Assembly (NCBI RefSeq): GCF_000344685.1
Contig: NW_006920422.1
Coordinates: 836,253 to 881,717, forward strand
Source of the DNA: Gloeophyllum trabeum ATCC 11539
Taxonomy: Eukaryota > Basidiomycota > Agaricomycetes > Gloeophyllales > Gloeophyllaceae
Length of the DNA: 45,465 bases
Reading direction: 5' to 3'
In this document: piece by piece, positions 31,582 to 43,704 of the stretch
How positions within the stretch are numbered: the stretch's first letter is position 1
How the letters are laid out: each line of letters begins with the position of its first letter
Notes under the pieces: generated by a model
Database searches by the model: none
What the model saw: the letters and a program-made list of their open reading frames with translations, nothing else
What the model was told of the DNA's origin: nothing
Program-made: the position numbers and the translations under genes

Positions 31582-34162
31582 TCACCAAAATTTGCCAAAA
31601 ACACTGCTTCGTCCTAAGGTCGAGCCACGGAAGATCATACCTACACCTTCCTGTATTGCGGCACTTACAGGTCGCATGGGTGCCGAATCGTAGACGTGTG
31701 GACATGGCTGGGATAATGGCTTTACAGTGAGCCGAGGGTTCTCCAACTCCCTCTCGTACATCGACGGCTGCCTGGGGGAGTCACCGCCTTGATCATACTG
31801 TGGAGGGTCGTATGCTCGGCGAGCAGCCCTCAGCCGACCCAGAATCTGTCGACGGAAGGTGAGAATTGTCATGAGAGTGGACTTAACGTGATCAAGCACC
31901 TGCTCGTAAAAGGCAATCTCTCCGTCGAGGTGCTCCGTCGCAATGGTGCGAAAATCTTCGACTTTCTGCGCGTGGTACGTCTCCATTTCCGCCATGGTCG
32001 TATTCAGGACCGTCTCGCATCGAGCCGCTACCTCTTCATCTGGCTGCAGTATGATCAGTTATTGCATCACTCGAGTCTTCATTGTGCTTACGGAGGGTTG
32101 CGCCACGGCAGCGTTGTATCGGGAGAGGGCTGATCTATGGGTCTCGACTATCCCCTACGACAGTATTAGTCGTACTGAGCCCAGGCCCTCCGCCGCCTAA
32201 GCGCTACTTACGCTGTACATAGATGAGGGATGTGCCACGCTCTTAAGTGCTTCATGCGTAGCCAACTGCGTTCGCCTGGCCTAAGAAGCATTCAATAACG
32301 TCCGACAGTGCCGAACAAGCAACGCACATGATCGTCATACAGGTCAGCAACGTTTTGCAATGTCTCCGATGTCTTCTGCATTGCCTTCGTCAGCTTGAGG
32401 CAGTCTACGTTGAATGTACCTCAGACGGGCATGGGGATCAAGCGTCTTGGATGTACTAACCTCGACACCCGTCTCGCCAGCACCAAGCGCCTTCGTCATT
32501 GAGCATGCCTTTGACTTTGAAGTTGCCTTCCTCCTCGTCTAGTTCACTAATGCCAGTCGTTGGGGCCGACGCCAGAGGCTTCGACGTAATCAATGACAAC
32601 AGGGCGTAAGAGAGCATCCTCTCCGCCTTCGACATCTCTGCGGATAGAAATGGTGAATATGGACTACGTCCTGCGTGAAAAATGGCCGTGGTCACCTAGT
32701 CGTGCTTCCCTCACTTGACCGAAAATATTGCGCAGGGTTTGCACGCCTTTCCCTACGCCGCGAGTATGGACATCAAACCGTTCTACGGCATCCGCAGCGT
32801 CCTCAGCATCCAGATTGAAATCAGGATGGAAGACGTGCGCATAGAATGCCGGACCAGCTGGGGGAAGGGAAAGATGATAAGGGAGCTGTCTTTTCCATTC
32901 CTAAGCCGTGATCAGCGGGCGAAGAGGCGGCGCGGCAAGTGTAACTACCCACCAAGTCGCTTTCACATCCTAGAAAGAATGTCAGGACTTCTGCGTATCT
33001 TGCGACCGGATGCCTCGCAATCCTGCAGATATATCGTTCAAGGTCCCCTCTCCGTGCTTCTACGAATTCGTCGCTGAACCGCCCCGCATACTGCTTCTCG
33101 GGCAGTGGTGGCAGGGCTATACCAGGCAATCGCCTTGTCAATGCTGTATGCAAGACCACGAAATGCGAGAATCTCCTGTGTACTGTGATGCGCATAGGCG
33201 AGCCTGGGGGAGACGCGTCCTCTCCAGTTCCATGTTCCGAAGTCGGGTGAAAGAGGGATGTGACGCTGTATAGAGTATACGCCCCTGACAGACTGGAGGT
33301 TCGCTTAGACGGAGAGTGAACCAGCACGCGGAAGGGCGGCACTTTCGTCTTCCACGCCGGGCCGACATCAACGAAATGTTGGTCTGCGTCCCCCATGCCG
33401 ACCCTACTTAGACGGTTGCTTTCATTGTCCTCTTCGTCCAAGGTGCCGTCCTCAACGGATCGAGGTGGTAGTGCAGGTTCGGAATTGCAGCCCTTGAGAA
33501 CCCACTCTTCAGCGCCACTGGTCACAAAGGTTGAAAACCGGTTTAAGCTTTTCCCCCCGAGAAGACTCTGCCGGAAGCTAGGGAACCATTCCCCGGTATG
33601 TTGGGGTATAATTGGGAGGGCTTGTTTCTCTCCCTTGGGGGAGCCGCGGGGTGTGATGGATTGCGCGGACGGTTCCCTTCTCCGTTCGAAAGGGGGTATT
33701 TCCAACGTCGGGGAAGTCATAAAGTCTGAGGTAAACTTCGACCAATGCCCTGGTGAGCGTTACCAAGCGATGTAAGTAGTGCGTTGGGAAAATAGTATTC
33801 ACCGTATAATACGTCTGAGGCAATAACCCAACCTCCCCATTCTTGCCTGCTCGCACCAGACTCCATCCATCTCCAACCTCTTCCCTCAATACTTCCAGCT
33901 CATCTCCAGCTTCTACTGTCAGTTCTCTGAACTCTGCCTTTCCCTCGAAGTGATAGAGTGCTCGTGCAGCTTGACCTGTCTCTTCGTCGTCCTCCACTTC
34001 GAGTTCGTCGTCAGATAAGGAGGTGCTTGGATTAGCCTGTGTCCAAGCTGTTGAAGAATTGAAACCGGTATCGAAATCCGACACCGGGCGTGATTCAAAG
34101 AAAGATACTCCAGCAGGAGTTAACGTCGATTTCGTGGCTCGAGGCAAAGTCGACATGGCCAT
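31582..34162 (-). CDS. SH3-PX-BAR sorting nexin (SNX9/18/33 type)
   Basis: SNX9-type proteins bind phosphoinositides and bend membranes during endocytosis, linking them to actin through the SH3 domain. Eight exons, 33803-34162, 32953-33735, 32696-32900, 32461-32637, 32328-32404, 32212-32280, 32092-32154 and 31582-32043, sum to 2196 bases, or 731 residues. The SH3 domain is at about 65-120 (ARALYHFEGKAEFRELTVEA, DGWSLVRAGKNGEVGLLPQT). The PX domain is at about 255-385 (FRVLVHSP, VHRRFSHFVVLHTALTRRLP, LPPLPEKQYAGRF, RRGDLERYICRIARHPV). The C-terminal 300 residues form the BAR-type helical region (HPDFNLDAEDAADAVERFD, EMSKAERMLSYALLSL, EVAARCETVLNTTMAEMETY). The protein ends GRSSVFGKFW. Domain order is complete and splice phases agree throughout. 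Confidence 0.88.
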
Positions 34163-34512
34163 AAGTCAGCGGAGGGTATTCGTTGTCGACCAGTCTCAGT
34201 AGAGAGCAGGGACGTCTGTACAGTTTTAGTAAATTCAAGTCGGGTCTCAGGGTGTCGGACGATAGTGATGAGAGCTCGATTGTACAATAGGGGCTCCGAT
34301 CGCGTCTTCGGCTAAGTGTTGGCGAGCCGCGTCCGTGGACCCTCGCGAGTCTCGAGGTGGAGAATTTGGGAAAAGCCATAAATGCAATTTGCAACCCTTT
34401 TAATTCGCCCCATGCGTGTTGGGCTTCAGTACATTACGCAAATGCATGTCGTATTATTGCATAAAGATACATTGGGTCCGTTTTGTATGCTTAACTTCTG
34501 GCTGCACAGCGC

Positions 34513-35801
34513 TTACTCGCAGTCAGGGAATCCAAGGCTTCCCCAGCCGGTCCATCCAGGGTGGCAAGCACGGAAGTGCGCCGTCTTGTCAATAGCATGT
34601 AGTTCAGCAATATCCTCATCCGTCAGATCGATGATCTTAGAGTTCGCTGCGAGACGTAATGAGCATCCCAGACCGCTGAAAATCATAGAAGCCGTTGCTT
34701 ACAAAGGATACGCTCGTTAGTTACAGACTTGGGCAGAACTGTAATACAAAGTAATTGAGTGCACTCGAACCAACGCTTGGTACGAAGAGACAACTCTTAC
34801 CGGTGACTCCAGGGCGGTTTGCTTGCAGTGAAATGAGGACGTTGGCGGGCGAGACACTGTATTTCTCAGCAATCTTGTTGACGACAGGGTTTTTCAGCAG
34901 CGGTGAGTTGTCAGAGCCGAGAGGTGAGTAGGCGGTCACGACGATGCCCTTGCTAACGCAGTAGTCCACAAGCTCCTGCTGCGGGCAGGACCTACAGGAG
35001 CATCAGGATTGCGCCATGGCAAAATTACAGTAATGCTGACTTACGGGTGCAACTCAATCTGGTTCACAGCGGGAACAACCTTGGCCTCTTTGAGCAGGCG
35101 TTCGAGGAATGCAACGGAAAAGTTCGAGACACCTATGAAAAACCTTCCAGTTGGCATGATTCTAACATTCGTTCTTCAGGAAGAACTCACCAATCGCCTT
35201 GAGCTTATCCGGGTTCTCCAAGTAGAGCTTCTCCATATCTTTCCAGGTCTGGAGCCAATCGTGGCCCTTGTCAGCCTTGCCGTCCTTAGTCATGGGTGCA
35301 GGCCAGTGCATCAACCCTAACCGCGGCGACGACGTGAATACCTTCGGGCAATACTGGCTCTATGGGTACATACAGAGGTCGAGGTAAGGGGTCTGGAGCT
35401 TTTCGAGAGAAGACTGTAGAGCAGCCGCCGGGTTCCTCTGGTCAGGGTTGTCAAGCTTGGTGGTCAGGAAAATCTGCTCCCTTGGAACGCCGGATGCCTT
35501 GATACCAAGGCCAACTTCCTTCTCGTTACCTGCGAAAGGACCCTTCAATGCCTGTAAATATCGTAGAATGCAAACGTTCTCGTACCGTAGGCGGCGGCAG
35601 TGTCAATGTGTCTGTAGCCGTTCTTCAAGGCGAACTCAACGGCGTGCTCGACAGCGCCAGGCTGGGACTTCCAAGTGCCTGTCAATGTGCGTACGACGTC
35701 AGGAGGACGCTTGCCTGTGTTAGGCAGCAAAACAACGTACCGAGCCCAACAGTGGGCATCTCAGCACCAGTGTTAAGCTTGACGGACGTTGAAGCGACCA
35801 T
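34513..35801 (-). CDS. Aldo-keto reductase
   Basis: NAD(P)H-dependent reduction of aldehydes or ketones in the cytosol. Eight exons, 35741-35801, 35586-35678, 35374-35529, 35191-35316, 35045-35132, 34801-34991, 34703-34738 and 34513-34646, sum to 885 bases, or 294 residues, close to the family norm (about 300). The catalytic tetrad is visible: Asp46 and Tyr51 in [11 protein letters not shown], Lys76 in FLTTKLDN and His107 in DLWLMHWPAP. The cofactor-binding end is recognised in [20 protein letters not shown]. The C-terminus [13 protein letters not shown] is typical of fungal glycerol dehydrogenase/GCY1-like members, but the substrate cannot be fixed. It lies downstream of an ene-reductase-like flavoprotein on the same strand. 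Confidence 0.93.
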
Positions 35802-36550
35802 TTTCGATACTGTTTGGGCTGAAGTTCGGTGGTATGGAGAAAGGAAGGGGTTTTAGGCTGTGGGGGTAGATAACTGGAAACAGATTATATGGGCAGGCCG
35901 GGGTATAATCGGATAAAATCATTCCGTCGGCACTCCAGGTGCGCACATCGATGATAAGTGAGATCGATGCTAGATAGGATCTCGGGAGCGGCAGAACGGT
36001 GCCGGCCTCTAGTAGTGACTTCATTAGCCCCTGAGTAATATCGAGCGAACGTTGGAATGCAACTGAACACATAGTTGGGATGTTGGATTTATTATTGGTG
36101 GTACATATTGGCTAGAGGAATGCTATGACCGGTGACTCTCCGCCAGCTACAGGGGACTTATGATGGCAGCCGTAGTACCGTCGACGTCTCTGCAAACCTG
36201 AGACTAAACTACATTTCGTTTGAGCTGAATATAGTACTAGATGTTATCTGTGAGATGTGACATTCGAAGCAGAGGGAGGACAAACGGCATGCACACTAGC
36301 TGAGCTTGGGAGAACAAAGCCTCGGAAATCGCACAGGTGTCTTGGCGGGGAAGAGAAGACCAAAGCATATACACTGCACTGTAAGATTTTGGAAGAATGT
36401 TCTAGGATGACGTGTTGTCAAGGTTGAGAATAAATTAAGATCCTAAGTAGGGACACAAGCTATTAATGAAGGTCAATTATAAATAAATTGCAGACAGAAG
36501 CCTCACATTCGTGGAAAGGTCGTGCGCGGCATGGTCGACTACTTGAGTCA
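35802..36550. other. Intergenic AKR promoter and OYE 3' region
   Basis: About 750 bases, AT-richer than its surroundings around 36090-36480. No gene or RNA supported. Confidence 0.45.
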
Positions 36551-38331
36551 TCACTCCACTATCCGCCGGACGAAGAGTATGGCAGCGGTGAGAAGTACGA
36601 CCAGGATGGACCGCCATGGGAGCGCAGTCTTCTCGTGCCCGCTTCTTCTCGAGGGCGCTCCCCAAAGCCACATTTTCATCACAGCACTTACCCCACCGAC
36701 GTTCGTGTCTACCTCCTGGCCTTCCGCGATACGCCTCATCATCACGATGTACCACGCCATTTCCATGCCGGCGCCTATGAGTTTGGGGAAGCCGACTAGC
36801 CTGTTCACGGTATGCCACATCCGTTCACACCTCCCTGGAGCAAGCAATAAAGGTACCGGGCCACTGGCGTGGCTATGGCGGGGTAACTTCGATGTGGGGT
36901 CGGACAGGTCGCACCGAATACCGTCCATGACTCTACGTGGGAAGTCCGGGTACACGACCGACGAGCGTCCAATCCCTAGCAAATGTGCATGACCGTTCTC
37001 CAAGACCGAGGTACACTGCGCAGCAGTGCGCAAGCCGCCCGTGAGCAATATCAATGGAGTAGCTTTGGGTCCATCATGGCGCAAGGCCGTAAGAGCAGCG
37101 ATGGCCTTCCGCGAGAAGTCAGAGAACAAAGCTTGACGGTCGGAAGAGGGTTGGAAAGTGCCCATGAACTCTGTAACAGTGTGATGAGCATGCTCCAAGC
37201 GAGTGGAAGCGCCGTACCTGGGTTTTCGTAGTCTCCTCCGCTGATCTCTATGAAGTCCACGAGGCCCCATGCCGCGATCTCGCGACAATGCCTCAGAGGC
37301 ACATCAGCGGCTGTGGATCTGTCGCACTGGTTCGCGAATGTCACACCAGTATAATCAGCCGCGTTCAGTTTTATTCCAATGATGAAGTCTAAGGGTAAGG
37401 CATCACGGATAGAGACAAGTATACGGTGAACCAGCGCTAAAGCATGATCGCCGGTAGAATAAGCATCTGATCGGTGGTTGCTCTACTCCAGAAACAGGTT
37501 CAGTCGGACAGAAGGGCGAAACGGAGGAAGTGCGTCACTTTGGGCGATATGAATTGGGCGAGGAGGTCTGTATTCTTTAACTTCAGCATGCACAGCCATG
37601 ATACTTGGACGGGATCTGCCCATTCCGAACAAGAGATACTGACATCCATGAGACGCGTGCAATTCAATACCGTTGAAACCAGCTTCAACGGCGAGCTGCG
37701 CTCCTCGCGTGAACTGCCGCACGGTAAGGTCGATATCGTCGAGTTGCATCTCTTTGGGCGTTTGAAACAGGACCCTGTAGAGAACTCGGCCGACGAAGCT
37801 AGTGTCATGGGTCAAGTCGTTCCCTAGACGGATTGCACTGGGAGCGAGAGGGGATGCGAAGGGCTTACGCCCCCCCAGGACATTAGGTGACTGCCTTCCA
37901 GCATGCGAGAGTTGCATAATCGCCAGGGTCTGAGAGCAACAAGAACGAATTGCACAGGAAAGATCTTTGAAGGGTTGAACCGTCGATTCTTCCAAAGTAT
38001 CCGGTATTACCATATCTCGCCCGAGAGTAAGATGGTCGGGAGACACTTGAACGTTCCCGGTAATAATCATGCCCCACCGCCCATCAGACCATCTTCGGTA
38101 AAGATCTTGGTGGTATGTGTTGGGCGGCCCACCGAAGATCGCAGCTCCATGTTCGTACATTGCGACCTACGACCCGTTCACATCACTGAGGAACTCAGCG
38201 TCTGATTATATTGATACAACCGGACATGCCTTCACGAATCGATTGTTAATAGTTACTCCGCATGGCAGTCGCACTGCAGATGTCAGGCTGCAAGGAGTTC
38301 CGTTGTGGTCAGACGGCAGAGATTCTGCCAT
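36551..38331 (-). CDS. Old Yellow Enzyme-like NADH:flavin oxidoreductase with C-terminal membrane helix
   Basis: FMN-dependent ene reductases of this family reduce activated C=C bonds or act as NADH oxidases. Five exons, 38230-38331, 37644-38166, 37539-37567, 37218-37482 and 36551-37170, sum to 1539 bases, or 512 residues. The first intron begins with GC (GCATGT). Landmarks are RLPCGVTINNRFVKVAMYEH, WGMIITGNVQVSPDHLTLGR, AIMQLSHAGRQSP, ELHASHGYLLAQFISPKSN, IIGIKLNAADYTG, DFIEISGGDYENP, LLTGGLRTAAQ and LLGIGRSSVVYPD, which cover the TIM barrel and FMN site. The last about 20 residues (SILVVLLTAAILFVRRIVE) are hydrophobic with a basic flank, which suggests a tail anchor. The start at 38331 is the first ATG giving the conserved N-terminus. 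The gene is complete. Confidence 0.9.
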
Positions 38332-39400
38332 CTCGTCAGAGCAGCTTCGAGCTTCAGTTCCACTGCGGAAGGGACTCTGAACGCTCCCAGCTATTTGCGA
38401 CTTCGGATCCTCCTAACGTCTTGTTTTGCGTAGGTAAACGAGGTATTGACGCTTCGGGACTTTCGACTTGGTCTTCCAAGTTGGTTGTGTTAGAAGGCGT
38501 TATGACGTTACTTCGGTCTAAGTGTTATGGGATGTCACATTACCACTTGATGCCACACCTGCGTTATAGGTCTGTGTACTTAGTCCTGCCTCTGGTGCTG
38601 CCGTGGCTTGGCTGTCTGCGTGACCTCCTTTGATCCATAGAACCGACAACGATGGCTTCAGTCGTACGATATCTGTGCCATCCCGGTCCGGATTAGGGGG
38701 TGATATGGTGCTGGAATAAACTTGTAAAGTCCTTCCCATTGACATGAACCGAACTCTCAGCGGCTATCCAACTCCCTGTCTCTTACCGAAGTCGCGGAGG
38801 CAAAGAAGATAGAGTTTCATCTTGCCTGGCTTACGGAGACTCTAGGGTGAAGCTCCAATGAAGACTCAAGGTTTCGGGATGTGCGACCACTAAAGCATTT
38901 CGTCAGAAACACGCGAATTACTTGCTCCTCCTGCTGCCCATGATAACGCTCCAACTTTGTTCTTCTACACTTGGTGAGAAGAGAGTGGCGAACGCCGTCA
39001 CAACTGCAGGATAACATGCTGCTAACAGCAGTGAAGGAGATACAAAGAACAAATGCAGCCCTTCAACTGGTTTTCCGCGACAGGGAAGCTTGGATAAGGC
39101 ACTCGTGCTTGTATCCTCGCCCAATCTGCGGTGCCTCGTCACGTCACCCGCACTGAGCCGTTCTTGCCTCAAGCATTATTCATAGCACGTTTCTAGCTCA
39201 GCGGTTATAAGGCTTTCAATGTATCCGGTCGAGAAGTAGGTCCCCCCCTCCTCTTCTGCAAATTATGCACAAGCCCTTCTCTTCTCAGCCTGATCCGGCG
39301 GACGTCCTTCGGGCTAATGTCGAGAATTTCAGTATGCCAGACGGCATACCCATCCTTATTACTAGTATGTAGATCCATCCCCCAATGCAATGTCTTCTCA
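38332..39400. other. Intergenic between divergent OYE and NLR-like genes
   Basis: About 1.07 kb. No supported gene. A minus-strand frame at 38918-39172 has a hydrophobic stretch but no family resemblance. GTTATGACGTTAC near 38500-38512 contains a TGACG core like bZIP binding sites, without further support. Confidence 0.4.
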
Positions 39401-41553
39401 ATGTTCCTAGTCTGCCGTGCCTCCAATTTGCCTGTGTCGCATACCATGCATCGTGAACCAAGGGCTTACGTCGAGATCGGACTGCAAGGCCGTCCTTATT
39501 CGAGCAAAACCAAGATTGCGGATCCGAGTGTGTCTCCAACTTGGAATGACGAGAGACATGTCATGTGAGGCTTGTGTTTGTTGGGATTCCTTGCGACTCT
39601 CACTCCCGCACAGTATGGTGCCTCACCTGGAAACAAAAATATCATTCTCTGTACAACGATTCATGCACGCGCCAGTGCCGGGAAGAGAACCGTTGCTGGG
39701 GCAGTTTGCATGTCCCGCGCATGAACTGCTTTCTCTGCGTGGCCGTAAGTAGTCCTAGCTTGGACATATATGATGTCTAACCCATGTTCAGCTCACATGG
39801 TTACCCTGCACCACGACACTACCTGGCCCAGAGGAGGCCTCGAGTTGGAAGCCCAGCGGATAGCCATGGAGGAAGCCTTTGAGCTGGTCTTAAAGCGCGC
39901 ACAAGAGCAGTTCGTCCCGTCAGGGTATTTCACGAAGCTCTTGCGATCTAATGCGTCCGGTCAAGACCCCATGTCTGCTCTCTCGGATGTTCTTTCAGCC
40001 TTAAGAAAGATTAAGAAAGCGGGAAATCTCGCGACCAAAGTAAGTTAAACGATGCGCGGTGGTCGTCATCTGACGGATTTCGCCAGATACACCCCCTCCT
40101 CAACGTGGCCTGGAAAGTGCTTTGTCTGGCAAGCGTAGTATGTCCACAGTGCAGGAAGATACTATCGCATCTACTGATAGATCCTTGATAGATATACGAG
40201 CTACAGTTGCAACATGATCATGAGGTCATGGACCTTCTCTCTGTCATGAGCGAGGTCTATCCTTATGTCGCGGCAGTGGCGGAAGCCGGCGTGGCACACA
40301 TCAAGCAGTTCAGAGATCATATTTCTCGACTCCTGCATTTATCTGCTGAGTATGTCGGAGTCGTGGCTAAATGTGTCGCTCTTCCTGCCATGAGTATGTT
40401 AAAAAGGATGCAATTTTTGTATATCCGCTAACTGTACGCCCAGAGAGACTCATTAAACCTTCTCCCGGCGTTGATACTTACAGGAGACAGTTCGAACAAC
40501 TGCGGGATTTGTTCCAGCTGGGGGCGAATGTGCAAGCTGTCATATCTGCCGGTCTTACTGCTCAAGCGGTGCTTGATATGGGTATGACCCAGTCACGTCT
40601 CAGAAACACTGTCCTCCTCATCCTTCTTCCCAGAATCACATATGATCCTCTCTCGTCTGAAGCCTGCGTATACAAGGCAATCTACAAGCAACGGTTGTCA
40701 GTACGGCACTCGAAGCTCACTGATCAACGCAATTGTGGAATGGGCCTTATCCCGTCATCATGACAAAAAATTCATATGGCTCTATGGACCTCCAGGATTA
40801 GGCAAGAGTGCTGTTGCAGCGACTGTTGCGGATTCTATCTGCCAGAGAGGTCGCCTTGGGGCAGCGTACTTCTTCGATCGCACATCCAAGGATAGATGCG
40901 ACCTTTCTGGCTGTCTGGAGTCATTAACCTATCAGCTGTCCCAATTCAGCGCTCCGTTCGGGAGGGCTGTGGCTAGGACCATGCAAGAAACCCCTGGAAT
41001 CGTTCATGCATCCCTGAAGACTCGCTTCCACGAACTGCTTATGAAACCCGCGAGTGTCCTGGGCGACGTCCGTGAGCCCACGACCATAGTCATTGACGGG
41101 TTGGACGAATGCGAAGACCTGCACGCTCGGAGAGAGCTGCTCTCAATTCTCACGGACGAGCTACCGTTCATGCCTTCGTTCATCAGAGTACTCATCACCA
41201 GCAGACCGGAGTATGATATTCGCGGCCGATTCATCTCAGCTCCATATGTTCATACGGTCGAAATGGACGCCAAGGACCCGCAGAATATTTCTGACTTACG
41301 CACCTTTGTCCGTCAGCGGCTGCAGGAAGCCAGATCGGACCATCTAATATCGGGTGGTTGGCCGTCTGATGATCAAGTAGAAGCCCTGGTAGAGCGCGCA
41401 TCCGGGATCTTCAAGTGGGCAGTAATGGCCATGGAGGTCGTCGCTTGCACTACCGATCCTCGTAGCACGGTGGAGCAGTTGGTTTTGGATACATACACGG
41501 ATACACAGGCCCTTGTCGATTGGCATGTGTTTGGATCGCAGGACAGGTTCTGA
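39401..41553 (+). CDS. C2 plus NACHT STAND (NLR-like) protein, short C-terminus
   Basis: Fungal STAND NTPases act as sensors in heterokaryon incompatibility and response to non-self; most have C-terminal WD40, TPR or ankyrin sensor repeats. My model joins 39401-39564, 39614-39744, 39792-40039, 40087-40137, 40192-40349, 40484-40581 and 40634-41553, totalling 1770 bases, or 589 residues. An N-terminal C2-like fold is seen (ASNLPVSHTMHREPRAYVEI, IADPSVSPTWNDE, VPHLETKISFSVQRFMHAPV, GREPLLGQF). A helical region like those preceding fungal NACHT domains follows (IHPLLNVAWKVLCLASVIYE, MDLLSVMSEVYPYVAAVAEA). NACHT then runs from about 300 with P-loop GPPGLGKSAV and Walker B TTIVIDGLDECED, to ASGIFKWAVMAMEV. 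The chain stops soon after NACHT with no repeats. The 5' end and the fifth-sixth exon junction are uncertain. Confidence 0.72.
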
Positions 41554-41883
41554 GATTTCAAGGTGCAGTGCATTGTATATCCTCCATTCGGATCGAGCTG
41601 GTCTCGACAAGGTCTCGAGTGTATTTGTACCGCCCCATACATGCCGATTGAAGAACTTACGTCGGTTTGTTTCCGTTTCAGTTAGATCTGCGTGCTGGTC
41701 CTGTTTTTACGATGTATCTATCGTCTACACTTGGTTATACGGTTGGGTGATACACACGGTCCGGGACCACAATTACTATTGTATCTATTACAACATCAAG
41801 TGACATCCACGGACGGCTCCAGATTGCAACGTACAATATTTACAAAGTCCAAGTCCAATGGTGCTTCCAACCCAAGCCGCATG
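41554..41883. other. Intergenic NLR-TFIIE alpha (convergent)
   Basis: A plus-strand frame runs on to 41803 in another phase, but it shows no repeat-domain resemblance. No gene supported. Confidence 0.4.
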
Positions 41884-43704
41884 CTATGACCGGGCTTGCA
41901 TAATCTCATAGTATGCCTGGTACTCCTCGGGGGTCATCATCTCTTGATGTTCCTCTGTGACCTCTGAATATCGGACAGGCTGGCCATTTACTGCAAAAAT
42001 CGTGAGCAAGCAAGCAGGCAGGCAGGCAGCGTACACAGCAAACTCACCTTGCACAAGGGGGTCATCTGTAGCATCTACTTCTATTTCCGCAGCTTCTGCG
42101 GCTGCTTCCACAGGAGCAACTGCCTCAACGGTGTACGTTCCCCGGTTTCCTTCCTCATCCAGCCTTGCCGACTTCCTCATCTCCGCAGCAACATCGACCT
42201 GCTCCGGTCTGGATCGCTTTCTGTATTCGTTTAATGAATCCAAATATTCAATGGAAGGCTTCACATCCTCTTCTTCCTCGTCGGCGCCATTTACCCCGTT
42301 GCTGTAACCATATGCCGAAGGTGTACCTTGCGAAGACGCTGCGTTTGAAGCCTCAAGAGAGGCATAGTACTGATCATAGTCTACAGCAAGTATATTCAGA
42401 TCTTAGCGTGAACTCGACAATAAGAGATCACACTCACAATCTGCCTCTTGCGTCTGCACTGGCTTGATGTCCTCTACTACAGGCGCGGTCGGCGTCGGAT
42501 TCAACGGGGCCAACCCTCTCAAGATGGCATCGTTTGAGCTAAGGACGGTGCCTCCTGGTAGAGAGCTACTGCCATTAGGTGCTCGATTGTTCTCAGCCTC
42601 ACCCAATGCAGTCAGATCGCCCGTAATTGTACTCTTGAGATGCCAAGACGGCATCAAATTCTGCTGCCGCTTGGCTGCTGCTTCAGCGTTTCTCTCCTGA
42701 ATCCGCGTCTCCTCGTCTTTGTCAAGAGACATAACCACACCAATGCCAGCGTCTTCTGTCTTGGGGCCTGAGCCTGCGATCTTAAGCCCGGCTCCTGCGT
42801 CGGCATTTCGTTGTTTCTCGGCCTCGCTCAGGTTATTCCTAACCCATGCTTCAACGTCAAACCTGCGTAATTTTTTAGCGGACGTGGACCGAAGAATATT
42901 GACAGTAGGGCGTACGCAGGTAACACCATGTCCTCGGTCTTCCTCAGCCCTTCCCGAATGAAAGCCATCTGCCTGTTGAACCTCTGCATTCGATCTTGAC
43001 TTCCCCTGACGCTCTCCGCATTTTCATTATCGACCAACTCCCCCTTGCAATCATCGCATATGAAAACGCCACGCGAGAAGTCGATGAGTTTGTCGACCTC
43101 CAAAGGTGTAAAGGACTTGTTGCACTGAGGGCAGATGTACCCTTTATTATCGAGTTCCTGCGCGAGCAGAGTATGTGCTAGGGAGAGGAAAGGATGGTGG
43201 AACACGCACGTTTCGAAGCGAATTATCAATAATGCGTCGCATTTCCGCTACACGCCACTTGACCACATTGCAGAAATGCTGGTAGTCGATGTAGTAGTAA
43301 GCCCTGCCCACAGACCGCTGGGCCCCCTCCTTCAGCTCATTCTGACGATGGCTGTCGATCCAAGTCGTTCAGGATTAGCTGGACGATAGCCTAGGGCAGG
43401 ACATACACCCGAATCAACCGGTCATTATTGAGAACTGCCATGAGCTTGTTGAGCTCTTTCGCCTGGAGGCCCATCCTTCCTGCCAAGTCGTCATCTTTCA
43501 GACTGTGAAGCGTTCCATGGTCGACGAGTCAAACCACCGTCAGCAGACGTGCTTCTCTCTCTATAGGCATAGCAATGATGGGATTGCTCACACTGGATGT
43601 CTAGCTAGCTGATCCATTATTACAATATATTTCGGCTCGTAGAAAGAGCGAGAGACATGCTGAACAAGGAGACGAAGGGTCTCTTGTTCTTCTTTCGTGG
43701 ACAT
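41884..43704 (-). CDS. TFA1: Transcription initiation factor TFIIE alpha subunit
   Basis: TFIIE recruits TFIIH to the RNA polymerase II preinitiation complex in the nucleus; the alpha subunit is the larger one. Seven exons, 43592-43704, 43407-43502, 43210-43351, 42916-43157, 42438-42862, 42048-42380 and 41884-41990, sum to 1458 bases, or 485 residues, similar to yeast Tfa1. The N-terminal winged helix is at about 5-110 (TLRLLVQHVSRSFYEPKYIV, KDDDLAGRMGLQAKELNKLM, DNRLIRVHRQNELKEG). The zinc ribbon is at about 120-160 (GYICPQCNKSFTPLEVDKL, VFICDDCKGELVDNE; four cysteines). The rest is charged and disordered, ending VRYSEVTEEHQEMM and PEEYQAYYEIMQARS. The start was taken at MSTKEEQETLR, not the upstream in-frame ATG at 43779, because homology begins there. 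Confidence 0.95.
42005..42030. repeat. GGCA/AGCA microsatellite in a TFIIE alpha intron
   Basis: A run of 4-base units (AGCA then GGCA) lies in the last intron of the TFIIE alpha gene, which is 57 bases long. Length variation here could alter intron size but not coding. Confidence 0.6.

Noticed and set aside
39190..39230. tRNA-like D-arm sequence (TAGCTCAGCGGTTA)
   Set aside because: No anticodon stem, T-arm or acceptor pairing follows in the right spacing.
42005..42030. GGCA repeat as a CRISPR-like or satellite array
   Set aside because: It is a short microsatellite inside a 57-base spliceosomal intron, with no spacers.
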